Assembly (NCBI RefSeq): GCF_963678975.1
Contig: NC_089281.1
Coordinates: 10,255,277 to 10,319,276, forward strand
From: Dysidea avara
Lineage: Eukaryota; Porifera; Demospongiae; Dictyoceratida; Dysideidae
Length of the DNA: 64,000 nt
Direction: 5' to 3'
A program made the translations under genes and the position numbers. Below the pieces are notes generated by a model. That model did no database searches. It saw only the letters and a list, made by a program, of their open reading frames with translations, and was not told the DNA's origin. Positions 36,901-48,616 of the stretch are shown here, piece by piece. Numbering within the stretch: position 1 is the first letter of the stretch; every line of letters starts with the position of its first letter.

Positions 36901-39900
36901 CAGGCTATTAACAGGTTTTGGAAGGTGCATTAGGGCATTCATATGGGCATCAACCAACTTATAAGGCTGCCCAAACCTTTCTTTGAGCAAAGCCACAGAA
37001 TGTTCATAGTTCAGGTCAGTGAGCGGGAGGAGGTTATCGATTACATTGTATGCATCCCCTTGCAATTGTGCCCTTAAGTAATGGAATTTCTGGACCCCTG
37101 TTAAACCCTCATCGTTGTGGATAGCCGCCACAAAGGAATCCCAGAAAGTCTGGAATTGAAGTGGTTCCCCGCTAAATGTTGGGAGGGTAAGCTTGGGTAA
37201 GCGGCTTACAAACTGCCCCACAGACTGACCCACATTGCGTGCAACATGTGTGTGCGGCAATGAGTTACTCACCACTCCAGCAGCTGCTGTGTGCCCTGTT
37301 GATGAATAGTCCTGCTCATGATCAGCATTCTCTGGTTGAGTGTTATTGTCCTCTGGCTGTTGATCAGTACTGTTGTCAGAGATAGGACGGTTCTGAGAAC
37401 TTCCTGAATGGGCCTTAGTCTTCGCTAGCAACACAGGAGAAATGGTGAACTTCCGCAAACTGGCCATGCGTTCAGTTAGGTTGAAGTGGTACATCTCAGT
37501 ATCCCCAACTTCGTCTTCCAGTTCTTGTTCTGTTGTTAGTGCTGCTGCGATCGTCTGGTCCAGTTCTTCCAGTTGGCGTTTCTTCGACGAGACTTGAGTG
37601 AGGACGAGTTCTATCCCTTCCCTGTCTTCGGACGAAATCGATTCCCGGGTGTCGTCGGTGTAAGTTTCAGTGATCGCCTGAGCTTTGGTGAGAAGCTTGG
37701 TCACGAAGGAGCGCCCGCCACGTCTGGAGGCACGGGCGTGTTGAAGGGTATCCATTCGAAATCCCTGGTCACAGCACCAAAATGTGATAGATAGTCTAGA
37801 GTTAGTAACGAAACGGAGGTTCGAAGCTATCCGAATGGACAATCTCGACAATAGCGGATCGATTCAACTTACACGTGTTCACTCTTCATGAAGCGCACTA
37901 ATCAGCCTACAACAAACGTGATACATACACACAATGAATTACGTAATCACTACAACTACTACTAATAATAATAACATTGTCAGCTACTAGTTCTCGACAA
38001 CCATTTTATTTTGTTACAGATTCTGATAATATGGAATAACCTGGACAAGTCACCTCCTCCATGTCAGTGCTATTGATATGCGTATGTTATGTTGATTGTT
38101 GTCTCCTGTAGCTACCGAATGGCCTATTATTGGCAAGCCAGTGGAATTGATCCAGAGCAAGGAAAATAAACTAAGCAATAGGTTAGTTAGTTGTGACCAA
38201 ATACCATATATATTGTATGTATGATAAGCAGTAGGTGTTTAAGATATCTCACAAATGATTAGCTTCAGGTATCTGTTACTATGATTTAGATGGGTGAGCT
38301 CAAGTCCAAATGTTTACTTCCAATAAAGTTTTTTCTCTATAGCAACATTGCAAGTCACAGAAGTGAGAGTGTTTTATCCCATCTCTTATAGCAGGATTTT
38401 TTTGAGGGGGGGATTTTCATGGATTGCCACCATCCAAAATTTTGAGGGGGAGAAAGATTTTCTCTTCTTCAGGGTCCATTATGCATTTAAAAGACCCTGA
38501 AACAAACAATACAATACAAACAATACTATATAATTGAGCTGCAAATTTCAAAGGGGATGTTTTTTTGTGAAAAATGTTTCCTGGAAAAGAATGCTGCTAT
38601 ACGAAATTTTGTCTATACAGTTGACAAAGTAGTTTACAAGTACTAGCAAATTTTAAGTTTGATTAGGGATCAAAGAAATAGGGGATCACCTACACCTGAA
38701 GATACACTAGTGGACACTTAATCCCTAATTCAGTTTATCATACAGTACAGTAGTACTGTATAGTAGGGATCTCACTATTGTAAAGAGCAACCGCACAAAT
38801 TTGTATGGAATTTTAAAAAATTTCTATTTAACTGAATTTCCTACTAACTGCCTTCAGCCAAGCATAACTTGGATGAAGAGTTACATGTAGGGATTCAGTG
38901 ATGGTCATGAGTTCAGTTATGAGCCTAAAGTCATATAAAATTAAGTACCAAGTATATTTAATTTGCAAAAACAGAAAAAAAAATCCTAGCAGGCTATAAA
39001 GCTAAAAGTATGCCCATGGGTTGGTGCAGCGAGGAGCTCATAAGCTGGTGCTGCAGATGCAAGCTTTCATAATTGTGGAGGATTCTTATAGTGTTACAAT
39101 ATACATAACATGTGGTGATTATTCTATTAGAGTATTTTCTGGACTGCTCTATTAGAGTACTGTATTTACTACCGTACCTTTAATAGTAGCTGCACTTGAG
39201 TTGTACCACAATCAATTTTGAAAATAAGGGCTTCAACGTTGTTTTTGAGTATCGAGTGGTGGTCAAATTTGAATATTTGCCGCAATGATTTTATGAATGA
39301 AGGTAATGAATGCCGCAGAGTAAATACAGTATCTCAATCTTTAGATTTTTTGGGGGAGGGAGAGGGAGGGGACATGCCCCCCTCTAGATCTGCCACTACA
39401 CAATACTGTAATTACTTATGTCTGTTACTGCCTATAGTGCCATACACTTGTATCTGTTTTGTTACCTTAACCATTTAGCTCTTTTTTGCATGCTTTTTTT
39501 TATTTGAATATCATTTTTACTTGAATATCACTTAATTTACAAATACTTGTTTTTCACACAGGTTTTATCCTTACCCTCAAATAACAACTGATTGTGTCCT
39601 GTCTATTGATGATGACATTATCATGTTGACCCCTGATGAACTGGAGTTTGGCTATACTGTAAGAACACACATTACACAATACTACAGATAGCACATTATC
39701 AGGGGTCTTTTGTAATATACTTATTTGCATAGTTTGAAGCAGTTAGTTATATTTATATGCATACATGTTTAGTACAATGGTTTGTGTAACCACCTCATAA
39801 CGTTCTGTATGTGTACAACAGGTGTGGACGGAGTACCCTGATCATTTGGTTGGGTTTCCTGGCAGAGTCCACTTTTGGTCACACACAGAGAACACTTGGA

Positions 39901-42900
39901 AGTACAACTCAGAATGGACTAATAATATTAGTATTGTATTGACAGGAGCCGCATTTTATCACAAGGTGTTGTTGAATGTGATCATGATTGTGTTATTACA
40001 TGTGTGTTAAAATTGTAGTTTTACAATCACCTATATACACATCATCTTCCTAAGTCAATGAAAGATTGGGTTGATAAGAATATGAACTGTGAAGACATAG
40101 CTATGAATTTTGTGATCTCAAATTACACTGGAAAAGCTCCTATCAAAGTCAGTATAAAATATATGTGTGTGTATGTATGTAGGTATGTATAGTACTAGTA
40201 TTCTGATTTGTTTCATATTCCTACTGTACCCTAGTTGTGTTATAAAAGCAGGCCTTAAGGCTGGTTTTCATATAGCCACAGACTGCCTGCATTATTGCCT
40301 GAGTCAGAGTGTCTATGGTAGCCTGCGACTTATTGCAGTTGGCCTGCAAAGGTATGCCTTATTTTGTTGCAACATGGCACGTTACAGGTGTTTTAGTAAC
40401 ACTCCATGAAGCATGGCATACTTGTAGGCGCCATACTTGGCTTCTTCATGTTGAACATTGCTGGTGTTTGCCTGCAGTGTTTGTTTCCATTAACAAATCG
40501 TCCTGCCTGTGATGCCAGAAGAGCCAGGAATAACTTATGGTGGCTGCGGCACAGTTGTTGCGATACCTGCAAGGTATGTTTACATATTGGTTAAAGTGCC
40601 CCCGTCATGACCCCGGCAATTATCGCAGACAATGCACAGGCAGTTGGCGGCTATATGGAAACCAGCCTTTAGAACATGAGCTTTTCATATATGTGGGTTT
40701 GTTTGTTTGTATATTTGTTTGTTTTTCCGTGAGCAAAATGTTCAGCTAAATATTGTATGCTAATAGCAGCCTGTATGTGAGCCATATAGAACCTGTATTG
40801 AATTTCTAAGTATATGGCATATGGTGCTTTATTTTGTGCCAGTTTTAAAAATGAGTGAAACAACTTTCTGAAGATATTGTGAATACTTTTCACAATGGTG
40901 AAAATCAAAATACATATTGCTAAGTGTGATTGCACAACCAAACATGGCACTTGAAATTGGCATCGTTATTATGAAGTCCTTTTGTCACATTTATGAGAAG
41001 TATGTATACGATAGTACTGTACATTAGGGATCATGAAGATTCTTGGGCTTTTCTGGCCAAATATATCATCTCAAAACTCACAATACCTTATGGTGCCTTG
41101 CCAATATTGGTATAACCAAGCCCAAAACTGCCTTTAGTGTGATCCAAAGTACTTCCAGTAGGTTTCTACAAAATTTCAATATTTTTTTTTATTTAATGGA
41201 ATTTCTGCTGTTTGACTAGTTGACTTATAACGTACGTATAGGAAAACTACAAATTAAAAAATGTCATACAGTACATGTATCTCATGGCCTATGTTTTAAG
41301 ATGGGAGAGATTACTTCAGACATACAGACCTACAAGTAATGATTGTTAGGGGCAACAGTTAATTATACACCTTATGAAATTCATATCTATATTTTTAATA
41401 GGTTGCAATTGGTGAGCCAGTGCCCCATCTCTTCCATCTTTTAAAGGCACTGATGTATTCTTAGCAGTGCTATCAGCCCGACTATGCAACACTGTATTTG
41501 GCAACCTGCTAGCAAGGTCTTTTAACTCAGGGTTTTCTGTTTCATTGATCAACTTCCAGCACCCATGTGTTAACATATGTACAGAACAAGATAACATGAA
41601 CACATTGTCTTGAATATCACAGTAGGTTTTCACGGCCTATGTACACGCTAGTGCCCTTTGCCTTCTGTGACTATCCCAGGTATTAACACTGGGCTTTGAA
41701 TTTAAGTTGTGACCCACAACACTGTAGCTCTTGAACTGTGACCAACACTGCACTACAACCCAATGAACTGTGGCCCAACACAGCATTACACTTCTGATTT
41801 GTCAGTATAGCGATCCAATGAACTGTGACTGACACAGTATTGCAACCCAATGAACTGTGGTCTACACAGTGTTTCACCTCTGAACTATGACCAACACAGC
41901 ATAGTAATGCATTGAACTGTGATATGTAGCACCTCTGGGCTATGACTGGCACAGCACTGTACTGTTCATCTGAACTGTGGCCAACATAACACTACACCTC
42001 TGTGTTGTGACCAAAGTGTTTATTATTACATTATTTTATGACTACCTTGTGGCGCTTATGGGCTCATGTGTTTATTTATTTTACTTTTTAAATTTTTTGT
42101 TGATAATGTAGCTAGGGGCTTTATCTACTCAGCGTTGCATTGGAACCAGATAGTTAGGACTGGTTTGTTGGGCAATCCATGAAATAGGCTTGCACCTGAG
42201 CTCCCACGTAAAATTAGTCCCATCACCACAGGGCAATTCAAGATAAAGTCTGCTGGCTCAGTACCATTGAGAAACAATATGGGCCTGAATGGGGAAGACA
42301 GCCAGTGGGGAACAATGAGTGCCTTTGGCTCCTAATGTATGTCTAATCACTCTAGGGATCAAATTGACAGGTAGAAATAACCAGTTATTGTTCGTGCTCA
42401 AGTTACAGCTTTATCCACAGCTTCAGAACCCGGGGCCCGAAATCTTGTGTTGGATCTCTCCAGTTGAGTATTTACTGGGCTAGCAAATATATTGATACTG
42501 TGTGGACCCCAAATCTCATCTATCCAGGCAAATATGGACGGTTAAGCATGTAATCATCATAGCCTGTAGAACTGGCATCTGAGTATACCACACCATAGTA
42601 GCCACCACTTGGCCCTGGGAAATCATACCAGGAAGGAGGATTACCAGGAAGTAGGATTCTGGTACTGGATGCATCTTCTCCTTCTCTGCATCCTTCTTAA
42701 CATCGTTTTAGCACGGAATTTGGCCCAGTCAATCTCCTTTTCATCTTCAGGGCCAGATGCTAACAGGTCCTCCTGACAATGGTTCTGTAATTTAAATGAA
42801 TTATTGCTGTAGCCCAATTTTGCTCACTCACGTTAATGTGTCTATTTTACACTTTGGGCTCTTCAACACAACCTGCCATCTCCTTACTGGCATCCATGAA

Positions 42901-45900
42901 AACAGCCTACTGTATGTGTCACATAGACATCTATCTGGCTGGGGAATCTGTTTGTCATTCCTCTTTAGAGGAGGAGGGTACCACCACAAAGTAGCTTGTT
43001 CTTGGCCACAAACAAAGCCTCACCTATCCACTGCTGGACAGACTTAGTTCACGGAATTCTCCTGGTGCATGAGCGTAAGCCTTTCCATCAGTCTTAACAG
43101 GCTTAAATCTCCAGAGATACTCCATCTCTTCCTGTAGAAATTACAATCAGCACCACGTACTACCAAATGGTACACTCATCTTACCGTGAATTTGAGGTTT
43201 TCTTCATGTCCAGCAGTGGAGGGTTTGGCAATATCCACATTCAGTATATTCTACATACTCAGTACCTTGTAGTCATACTTTTATGATGGGTGTTTCAATA
43301 CCTTTGCTGTGCTGGGCATAGTTACCACAGGAAGGGAACTGCTGCTGTCATGGGGATAAATTGACTGCACCATATGTAAATTTGGACAATGTCCTAACAG
43401 AATTAACAAGTTGTATGGTTTGAGATACTCTAATCGTTCAAGGATGGTCAAGAATTTTTTTAGGGCCATAGCCACTACATGGTAGTGGCTGTAGCAGAAT
43501 TTTGTTTCTACCCCTAATACTACATTGTCATTTTATTAGGGCCTATAAGAGTTGCACCAACAGACAAGCACAGTTTTTTCCTATGGAAATATAAACATAT
43601 AGAATATTTAAATATTCAAAGTTATTTGGTTCAATAGCATTTAGACCATTTGTTTTAGCCCTAATTTTCAGCGATAATATGATCAAGAGTTAATAATAAG
43701 AGAGGAGAGTGTCTAACGCTGTATAGTCCTGTAATAGATGATTGTGCAGAAGTTAAACGGCTTCCTTTCCGTGTAACATATAGGGTTCTAGTATTTGTTT
43801 GTTTCCTTACCGCAATTAGTTTAGCCGTACCGTGATGAATCCTCGAGAATATTCGAGGACTGAACTAAAGACTGAGCTGTATGTACAGGGAACAGTGCTC
43901 CTTCAATTCAAGATGCTCAATGGTAGGGTAACATGGCGACGCAGTGAAAATTCGAAGCGATACTCCGCCTTTGGTTCGTGTTTATTGGTTTCTCAGACGC
44001 TCTCCCCTAGAGTTATCTTCGAGGTTAACAGCTACACTTCTTTATGAAACAGAGCAATGCTCTTCGTGGTGAACTTGAACATCGAGTTGAACGCACGCCC
44101 TTGTGTCAGGGATAGCCTTTGTGGTTAAATGCGAAAATATACTAGCCAGTCTGTACGTTACACGGAAAAGAAGCCGTTTAACTTCTGCACAATCATCTAT
44201 TACAGGACTATACGGCGTTAGACACCCTCCTCTCTTATTATTAACTCTTGATATGATGGTTAACAAAAAAAACACATAATTATATTAATACATTTGTACA
44301 ACTGGTATTCCTGTCCATTATGATAATTCACTCCGTGAGTTCATATTCTCAACCTTGTCATGTGTACTTCAAAATGGCTGTCATATGTCACTGTATTTAG
44401 TCAATTTCATGTTGATAAGGAACCTTCTGCTACTTGACATTGTAGCAATGTGGGAAATTCCCTACTTTGGCATTACTCCACAATGCCAAAGTAGGGATTA
44501 CATATTTTCTGGTGGTTGAATAAGAAAAGCTTTGCAGTATTACAAAACAAACCCATGATAGTGTACGAAGGATCTGATTATCCCAGAAACAGGACCTCTA
44601 TGGACGTGCCCATTTCGGGTAAGCACATTATACTATAAAATGCATGATAGAAGTGGTAGCACATTAGAATTATTCTCGGAGCATCTTTTATTGCGTCGTA
44701 CCAGATAAATCCGGTTGTAGCTATGAAAGGATTAACGCCATGTGTAAATGTCAAAAGTATAATAGCATGACTGGCCTACACCTGTATTAAAATCTGCAGC
44801 TGACTGTTTTATTAGGAAATTTTAAAGAGAAAAGTAGGAATTACTGTAGGAATTACTGTGCTCAAGATACCATTACAGTATGGATATATCACTTCTTATT
44901 GTTTTACTGTGATTTAAATATCATGCACTACTCCAGCTTGTTTCAGTACTTTTTATCAATGTGCTATGGTCCCTACTCTAGTTGAAAATTTCAAAAAATT
45001 TTGTGTACTTGTTTGTTAACTTTAAAAAAATATATAATTGTAATGACTGGTGAACCAAAGAAATGGCACCGCACGCCCCAGTTATATCAATTGTCGTCTG
45101 AAAAGTGAAGCATCCATTATGCTTCGTTGCCAACTATGTTCATTACACAGCAGTACGAATCAAGAACTGTTTGAATAGCGTAATCAAAGCAGCCACTATG
45201 AAAAATACGGACAATTTCCGTTACGAAGGGAAGCCATCACATGCTACCGCCAAATCGACACTTTTCGCTGTCAGCCAAGAGGAATGGGACACAAAGGAGA
45301 ACACTGGTAAGTCCACGAAGAATGCATTGTACGCACTGTGGTATGCCAAAAGGCACCTTTCGGGCTGAAGCAACATCAAACAGTGAAAACATCAAGCCCG
45401 TAGCCTTAGCTGTTATCGAGTTACGCTTGTCTGAAGGCATCAGTCAGTCAGTCAGTCAGTCAGTCACTAGAAAATTCCGTTAAGGTTACGGGATAGTGAG
45501 CAACTGTCAAACAAAAATTTTATTACGTAATTAAGTTGATGTTGTGTTGTGTATCAGCTGGTAACAGGCTTAAATTGTTGGGAGAATAAGAGCATGCTGA
45601 CTGGACAGTTACAAGGTACAAGAAAACACATGTAACAGTACAAGATAACAGAAACAACACACTTAGCAACTTTAAGCCATGCGTAATTTTGCTGACTAAT
45701 GGTGATATTTTCCTGAACCAAAAATTAGGACTGTCAAACTAGTTGTTAACATTTTGTATAAACAGACTACTAGTTTGGTTTCTTGTCTAGGGCTTGATGG
45801 AGCCATTTGTTAGAAATAATGTTTCTAGTGCTTGTGATATCAATTTAAAAATTAATTTTGTGACCACAGTGTCTTGCTTTAGGCCATATTGTAGTCATAT

Positions 45901-47829
45901 TTCAGCAACTATACACATTATTGGGGACCACCTATAGTATGTTCACGTTGAGCTGAACCCTGAAAAACAGTTAAAATTAAAAGTGGATTTTATCTCAACA
46001 GAGTTAACATTTCAGCCAACCAGATGATTATTGGTAACAACAAAGGTGTTAACAACAGACACATACAGTTTGACTCCATCAAAAGTTCGGGAAAACGCTG
46101 TAATAGACACTGTATTTATATGGCTTCTCCATAGGAAATGTATTGTGAAAATTTTTAATGGCCATAAATATGATGTCAAACATTTGAACAAAAAGATTTT
46201 GAAACATTTTTAGCGGGTCAAGCAGTACTACAAATGAGCCAAATTTCAAAATGGTGTGTAATTGCACCCATGAGTTATTAAATGTTTTTGAGGATTCAGC
46301 TCAACATGAACATACTATAGTACAGGCTAACTAGCCTTTTGTGGAACCCTTCTTTGGAAAAATTGATAATAAATAAAAATAAATAAATAATTCACAAATC
46401 CTCTTGATAGTCCCTCACAAGTGATGTTCTTCAGACCTCAGAATGGTTAGTAAGTTCTCATGGTTCTTCATTGGTCTGATTTTTAGTTCACAGTTTTCAC
46501 TAATTGGCATGGGAACAACTCATGTTTCCATAACAACATTTGAATTCCATGTCGATTAATGAGAAGTTAAGAATGCATAACAATGCATTAAGAAAAATCA
46601 AACCCCTAATCATGAAAAATGATTGATAGTGTACATGTGGGGTTTACAGTATCCCGTAACCTTAAATAATATTTTTTTAAACTCCATAACAACTTGTTGA
46701 AAGCTTTTCAGGTCGATCTGAAGGCTTGTTTGGGCTTAGTTTACCTTACCAATACTGTCGTCTAGAAAAATTGAGGCTGGTTTTTGGGTGATGTTTTTTC
46801 ATGGGACACGCCCACACCTTTTGTGGTCCCTACTATACAGTACTATCGTACTGTATGATTAGTGTTATAGTGAAATCTGTATAGAACCTTGGGACCAACC
46901 AAAAGTATCCTGATTATCTAAATGTCCTAAATTTCCAAGTCATTAGTTAGAATGGCCAAAAAGGTTTCTACACTATTTAAATACCAAAGGATGATGTGGG
47001 TGAGGATACCCATAAGCTTAACTACTGAAGCTACATGCTGAGGTAATTATCTGAGTAGCCAAGCTCTCATTGTCTGAAAGGCTCTAAAAAGCATAGAAAC
47101 CAATTTCCGGCCCGTTCTAAGTGTTTTAGAGGTAGGGAAAGAGACAAACTGTGCATGCTAGCATTGGGATTTATCCTTAAGTCAAGTTGATTGTGTCAGT
47201 GCCACTGCACTGGCATGACATTCATAACTTTACGTGACAATAGTACCAGTATCAAGTAGTTATTATGTCGGGCAAGAATGACACTTGTCTTGTCCAGAAA
47301 GTAAGTTTTTAAGAGATCTCCACCCTTTCAACAATGTCACTAGTACATATAGAGTACATGGTTGTACTACCTCCATTATCCGGCCATCGATTATCCATTA
47401 GAGTAATTGAACAGGGCTAGGGCTATATATATATAGATGAATGGACTTCTATTATCCAAAATTTTTGATTATCTGAACACCCTTGGGGCCCAATGAGTTC
47501 GGATAATAGAGGGGCCATTGTAGGTTGGTGTATTTTTAACTTTTGAATACTTGTATAAAGCTTCTACTATACTCACTTTTACTAATGTACTTTACTGTTA
47601 CATGTAGGTCACACCTAGAAAGAAGTTTAAATGTGCGGATTGTTCACCAGTTGGTTCTTTATGGTCAGATCCTAACCACTTCTTGGAGAGACATGAATGT
47701 CTAAAAGTATTCACTAATATCTATGGTAACATGCCACTGAAGTCTGTGCAGTTCAGAGCAGACCCAGTTTTGTACAAAGATGATGTTTCTACAGTACCAA
47801 AGAAATTTTCAGATATGGGCAGCATGTGA
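27114..47829 (+). CDS. EXT2: Exostosin-2 heparan sulfate co-polymerase
   Basis: Twelve exons join in phase: 27114-27562, 27621-27833, 28529-28793, 30460-30624, 31496-31603, 31654-31836, 38020-38062, 38112-38181, 39562-39658, 39822-39965, 40019-40147 and 47608-47829. They give 695 residues (human 718). An N-terminal membrane anchor (residues about 10-26) shows a Golgi type II protein. The GT47 exostosin domain follows, with [27 protein letters not shown] and [11 protein letters not shown]. The C-terminal GT64 domain starts near [12 protein letters not shown] and holds the Asp515-Asp516-Asp517 metal-binding motif, the block [18 protein letters not shown] and, at the end, [10 protein letters not shown]. 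With EXT1 it forms the polymerase that alternates GlcA and GlcNAc on heparan sulfate. All key blocks are present and no stop interrupts the model. Intron 6 contains a BEL/Pao element and intron 11 is 7.5 kb of repeats. Assignment as EXT2 rather than EXT1 rests on the exon-by-exon similarity recalled for EXT2. Confidence 0.95.
27850..28392 (+). repeat. EXT2: (TG)n followed by about 120 TGAG units, EXT2 intron 2
   Basis: A TG tract (27850-27907) passes directly into an uninterrupted TGAG/GTGA tetranucleotide array to 28392, about 485 bp. The junction suggests that the tetranucleotide grew out of the TG tract. The array occupies most of intron 2, which lies between exons ending at 27833 and starting at 28529. 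The long Thr-His-Ser-Leu frame on the minus strand is an artefact of the array. Confidence 0.97.
28912..29565. mobile_element. hAT-like MITE with GATACC arrays, EXT2 intron 3
   Basis: The left end GAGATGGACCGATACC and the right end GGTATCGGTCCACCTTT form inverted repeats. Flanks TATTATTA (28904-28911) and AATTATTA (29566-29573) agree at 7 of 8 bases, like a hAT target duplication. Near both ends CCGATA/GATACC units are tandemly repeated. There is no transposase frame. A related fragment lies near 100-200. Confidence 0.65.
31860..31931 (+). repeat. GTGC/GTGT tract in EXT2 intron 6
   Basis: This is a microsatellite of mixed GTGC and GTGT units, directly after EXT2 exon 6 (donor at 31837). It lies about 25 bp left of the BEL/Pao insertion. 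Confidence 0.9.
31958..32174 (-). repeat. BEL/Pao 3' LTR
   Basis: This LTR is identical to 37783-37999 except for G versus A in the CTCGACGATAG segment (about 32025). A G-rich purine tract on the minus strand (just right of 32174) fits a polypurine tract. Confidence 0.93.
32155..37755 (-). pseudogene. BEL/Pao gag-pol, nearly intact, two nonsense codons
   Basis: The frame probably starts at the ATG at 37753-37755, because the longer upstream part runs into the LTR. It stays open for about 1,360 codons. In order it shows: a gag-like region with [15 protein letters not shown]; cysteine-rich knuckles ([39 protein letters not shown]); a protease with [12 protein letters not shown] with [14 protein letters not shown] and [10 protein letters not shown]; and RNase H with [18 protein letters not shown] at about 33676-33678 ends this frame. 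The integrase resumes in the same frame with its HHCC finger ([19 protein letters not shown]) and core ([17 protein letters not shown]). It is interrupted by TGA at about 32947-32949 and finishes with [10 protein letters not shown] and a C-terminal domain. With only two point stops in 5.6 kb the copy was recently functional. Confidence 0.9.
37783..37999 (-). repeat. BEL/Pao 5' LTR
   Basis: This is the 5' LTR relative to the element, bordered by ACCAT at 38000-38004. EXT2 exon 7 begins only 20 bp further right (38020), so the insertion landed just before that acceptor. Confidence 0.93.
41690..42012. repeat. Degenerate minisatellite, period near 35-40 bp
   Basis: Units of the form TGAACTGTGACCAACACAG followed by an ACACCTC or CAACCCA ending recur about eight times with substitutions and indels. 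It lies in EXT2 intron 11 and has no coding signature. Confidence 0.7.
42060..42500 (-). mobile_element. Decayed retroelement with RNase H-like/YR-associated remnant
   Basis: Minus-strand fragments such as [28 protein letters not shown] and [13 protein letters not shown] appear in different frames. From memory they resemble the C-terminal region of DIRS-like or related reverse-transcriptase proteins (pattern GTLVVP.W.SAPFWP). Multiple stops and shifts mark an old relic. Family assignment is tentative. Confidence 0.35.
42530..43240 (-). pseudogene. Exon-like fragments of an unrecognised gene
   Basis: On the minus strand there are peptide-like blocks with splice-like borders. One reads [12 protein letters not shown] before a GTAAG donor (about 43184). 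One reads [20 protein letters not shown] after a TTCTACAG acceptor (about 43133). Another reads [14 protein letters not shown] (about 42740). A last one, [18 protein letters not shown], precedes a stop near 42536. At least one frame shift separates the third and fourth blocks. The sequence looks like a transposed or degraded intron-containing gene copy inside EXT2 intron 11. The family was not recognised, and a transposable-element origin is equally possible. Confidence 0.3.
43684..44250. mobile_element. MITE with long, nearly identical inverted repeats
   Basis: Arms of about 98 bp (43684-43781 and 44153-44250), starting CAAGAGTTAATAATAAGAGA, are complementary with only about three mismatches. 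The same 7 bp, ATATGAT, flank both ends (43677-43683 and 44251-44257). The 370-bp centre carries short open frames on both strands but no recognised protein. High arm identity suggests recent mobility. The superfamily is uncertain (hAT- or P-like by duplication length). Confidence 0.85.
45060..45483 (+). repeat. Dispersed repeat with GTCA-type tail, copy 2
   Basis: The right end (45391-45478) matches 1571-1658 and includes six AGTC units. The left part carries an 87-codon open frame (45105-45368) with no recognised domain. Because the family is dispersed, the frame is more likely part of an element than a host gene. The element lies inside EXT2 intron 11. Confidence 0.45.
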
Positions 47830-48011
47830 AACTCCACCCATCAAATTATTTCTTGTATATATAAATCAGACTATTTCCAGTCATACATTCTGTACTCATT
47901 TCATCACTCACTGTATTTTATCCATTACAATATACCATACCCATGTACGTGACATTCAAAATTCAGCGTGAGAAAAATATTGCGTATGTATCCATACTTA
48001 TGATTAGGACG
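47830..48011 (+). other. EXT2 3' flank
   Basis: Short 3' untranslated/intergenic sequence between the EXT2 stop and a palindromic element. No strong AATAAA was located here, so the poly-A site may lie within or beyond the palindrome. Confidence 0.35.
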
Positions 48012-48616
48012 TTTTTACACATGGTTGGATTTATTGAGTCTTACCAGTTATTGGCCATTTGGTAGCCTGCAGCCCACTATTAAACACTAAATACGGGGTT
48101 ATGCTGCTATACAGCATAGGGGGCTCAATACAGCACTTACTTCTTACCCTGTAATGCTGCTATGTGACAGTGATAGTTAATCAGTGATCATCTTTCCAGT
48201 TGATGAAGAGCTGGCTCAATGATCAAGCTGTGTAGTCTTTCGTGGCCAGATGTCTATTTCAACACTGGGGCTTAACAATTAGAAATTATAATCGCCAGTG
48301 CTGAAAAGGCTAAGCCCCTATAGATGCCACAAAAAACTACACAGTTTGCTCGTTGTGCTTGCTCTAAGGATGTCATAGTCAACTGAAAAGATGATCACTA
48401 TCACTGTCACATAGCAGCATTACAGGGTAAGGAGTAAGTGCTGTATTGAACCCCATGCTGTATAGCAGCACAACTGAACAGTAGCATAATTATTAAAAGA
48501 TAATTTTTGTACATTTATTGCCCGTATTCAATGTTTATTAATAGTGGGCTGCAGGCTACCAAATTGCCGTTAACTGGCGAAACTCAATAAATCCAACCAT
48601 ATAATGTGCAAAAACA
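48012..48616. mobile_element. 600-bp palindromic foldback element after EXT2
   Basis: The left half, starting TTTTTACACATGGTTGGATT, pairs imperfectly with the right half, ending AATCCAACCATATAATGTGC. Internal matching blocks include GTAGCCTGCAGCCCACTATT and its complement near 48535-48562, and CATAGCAGCATTACAGGGTA near 48411 with its complement near 48147. The whole sequence can fold into one long hairpin centred near 48290. A clear target duplication was not found. Confidence 0.75.

Larger units (their letters stand above)
31958..37999 (-). mobile_element. Young BEL/Pao LTR retrotransposon, antisense in EXT2 intron 6
   Basis: Two LTRs of 217 bp (31958-32174 and 37783-37999) start TGTGATAG and end CTCGACA. 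They differ at one visible base. The target duplication ACCAT flanks both sides (31953-31957 and 38000-38004). Coding is on the minus strand with gag-like, zinc-knuckle, aspartic protease, RT, RNase H and integrase parts in BEL/Pao order. A primer-binding-like sequence (plus strand TCACAGCACCA, about 37771-37781) adjoins the 5' LTR. The very similar LTRs indicate a recent insertion. Confidence 0.95.

Noticed and set aside
45105-45368. An 87-codon open frame as a small host gene
   Set aside because: It lies in a dispersed repeat whose other copy is near 1571. There is no recognised domain and no splice or promoter support.
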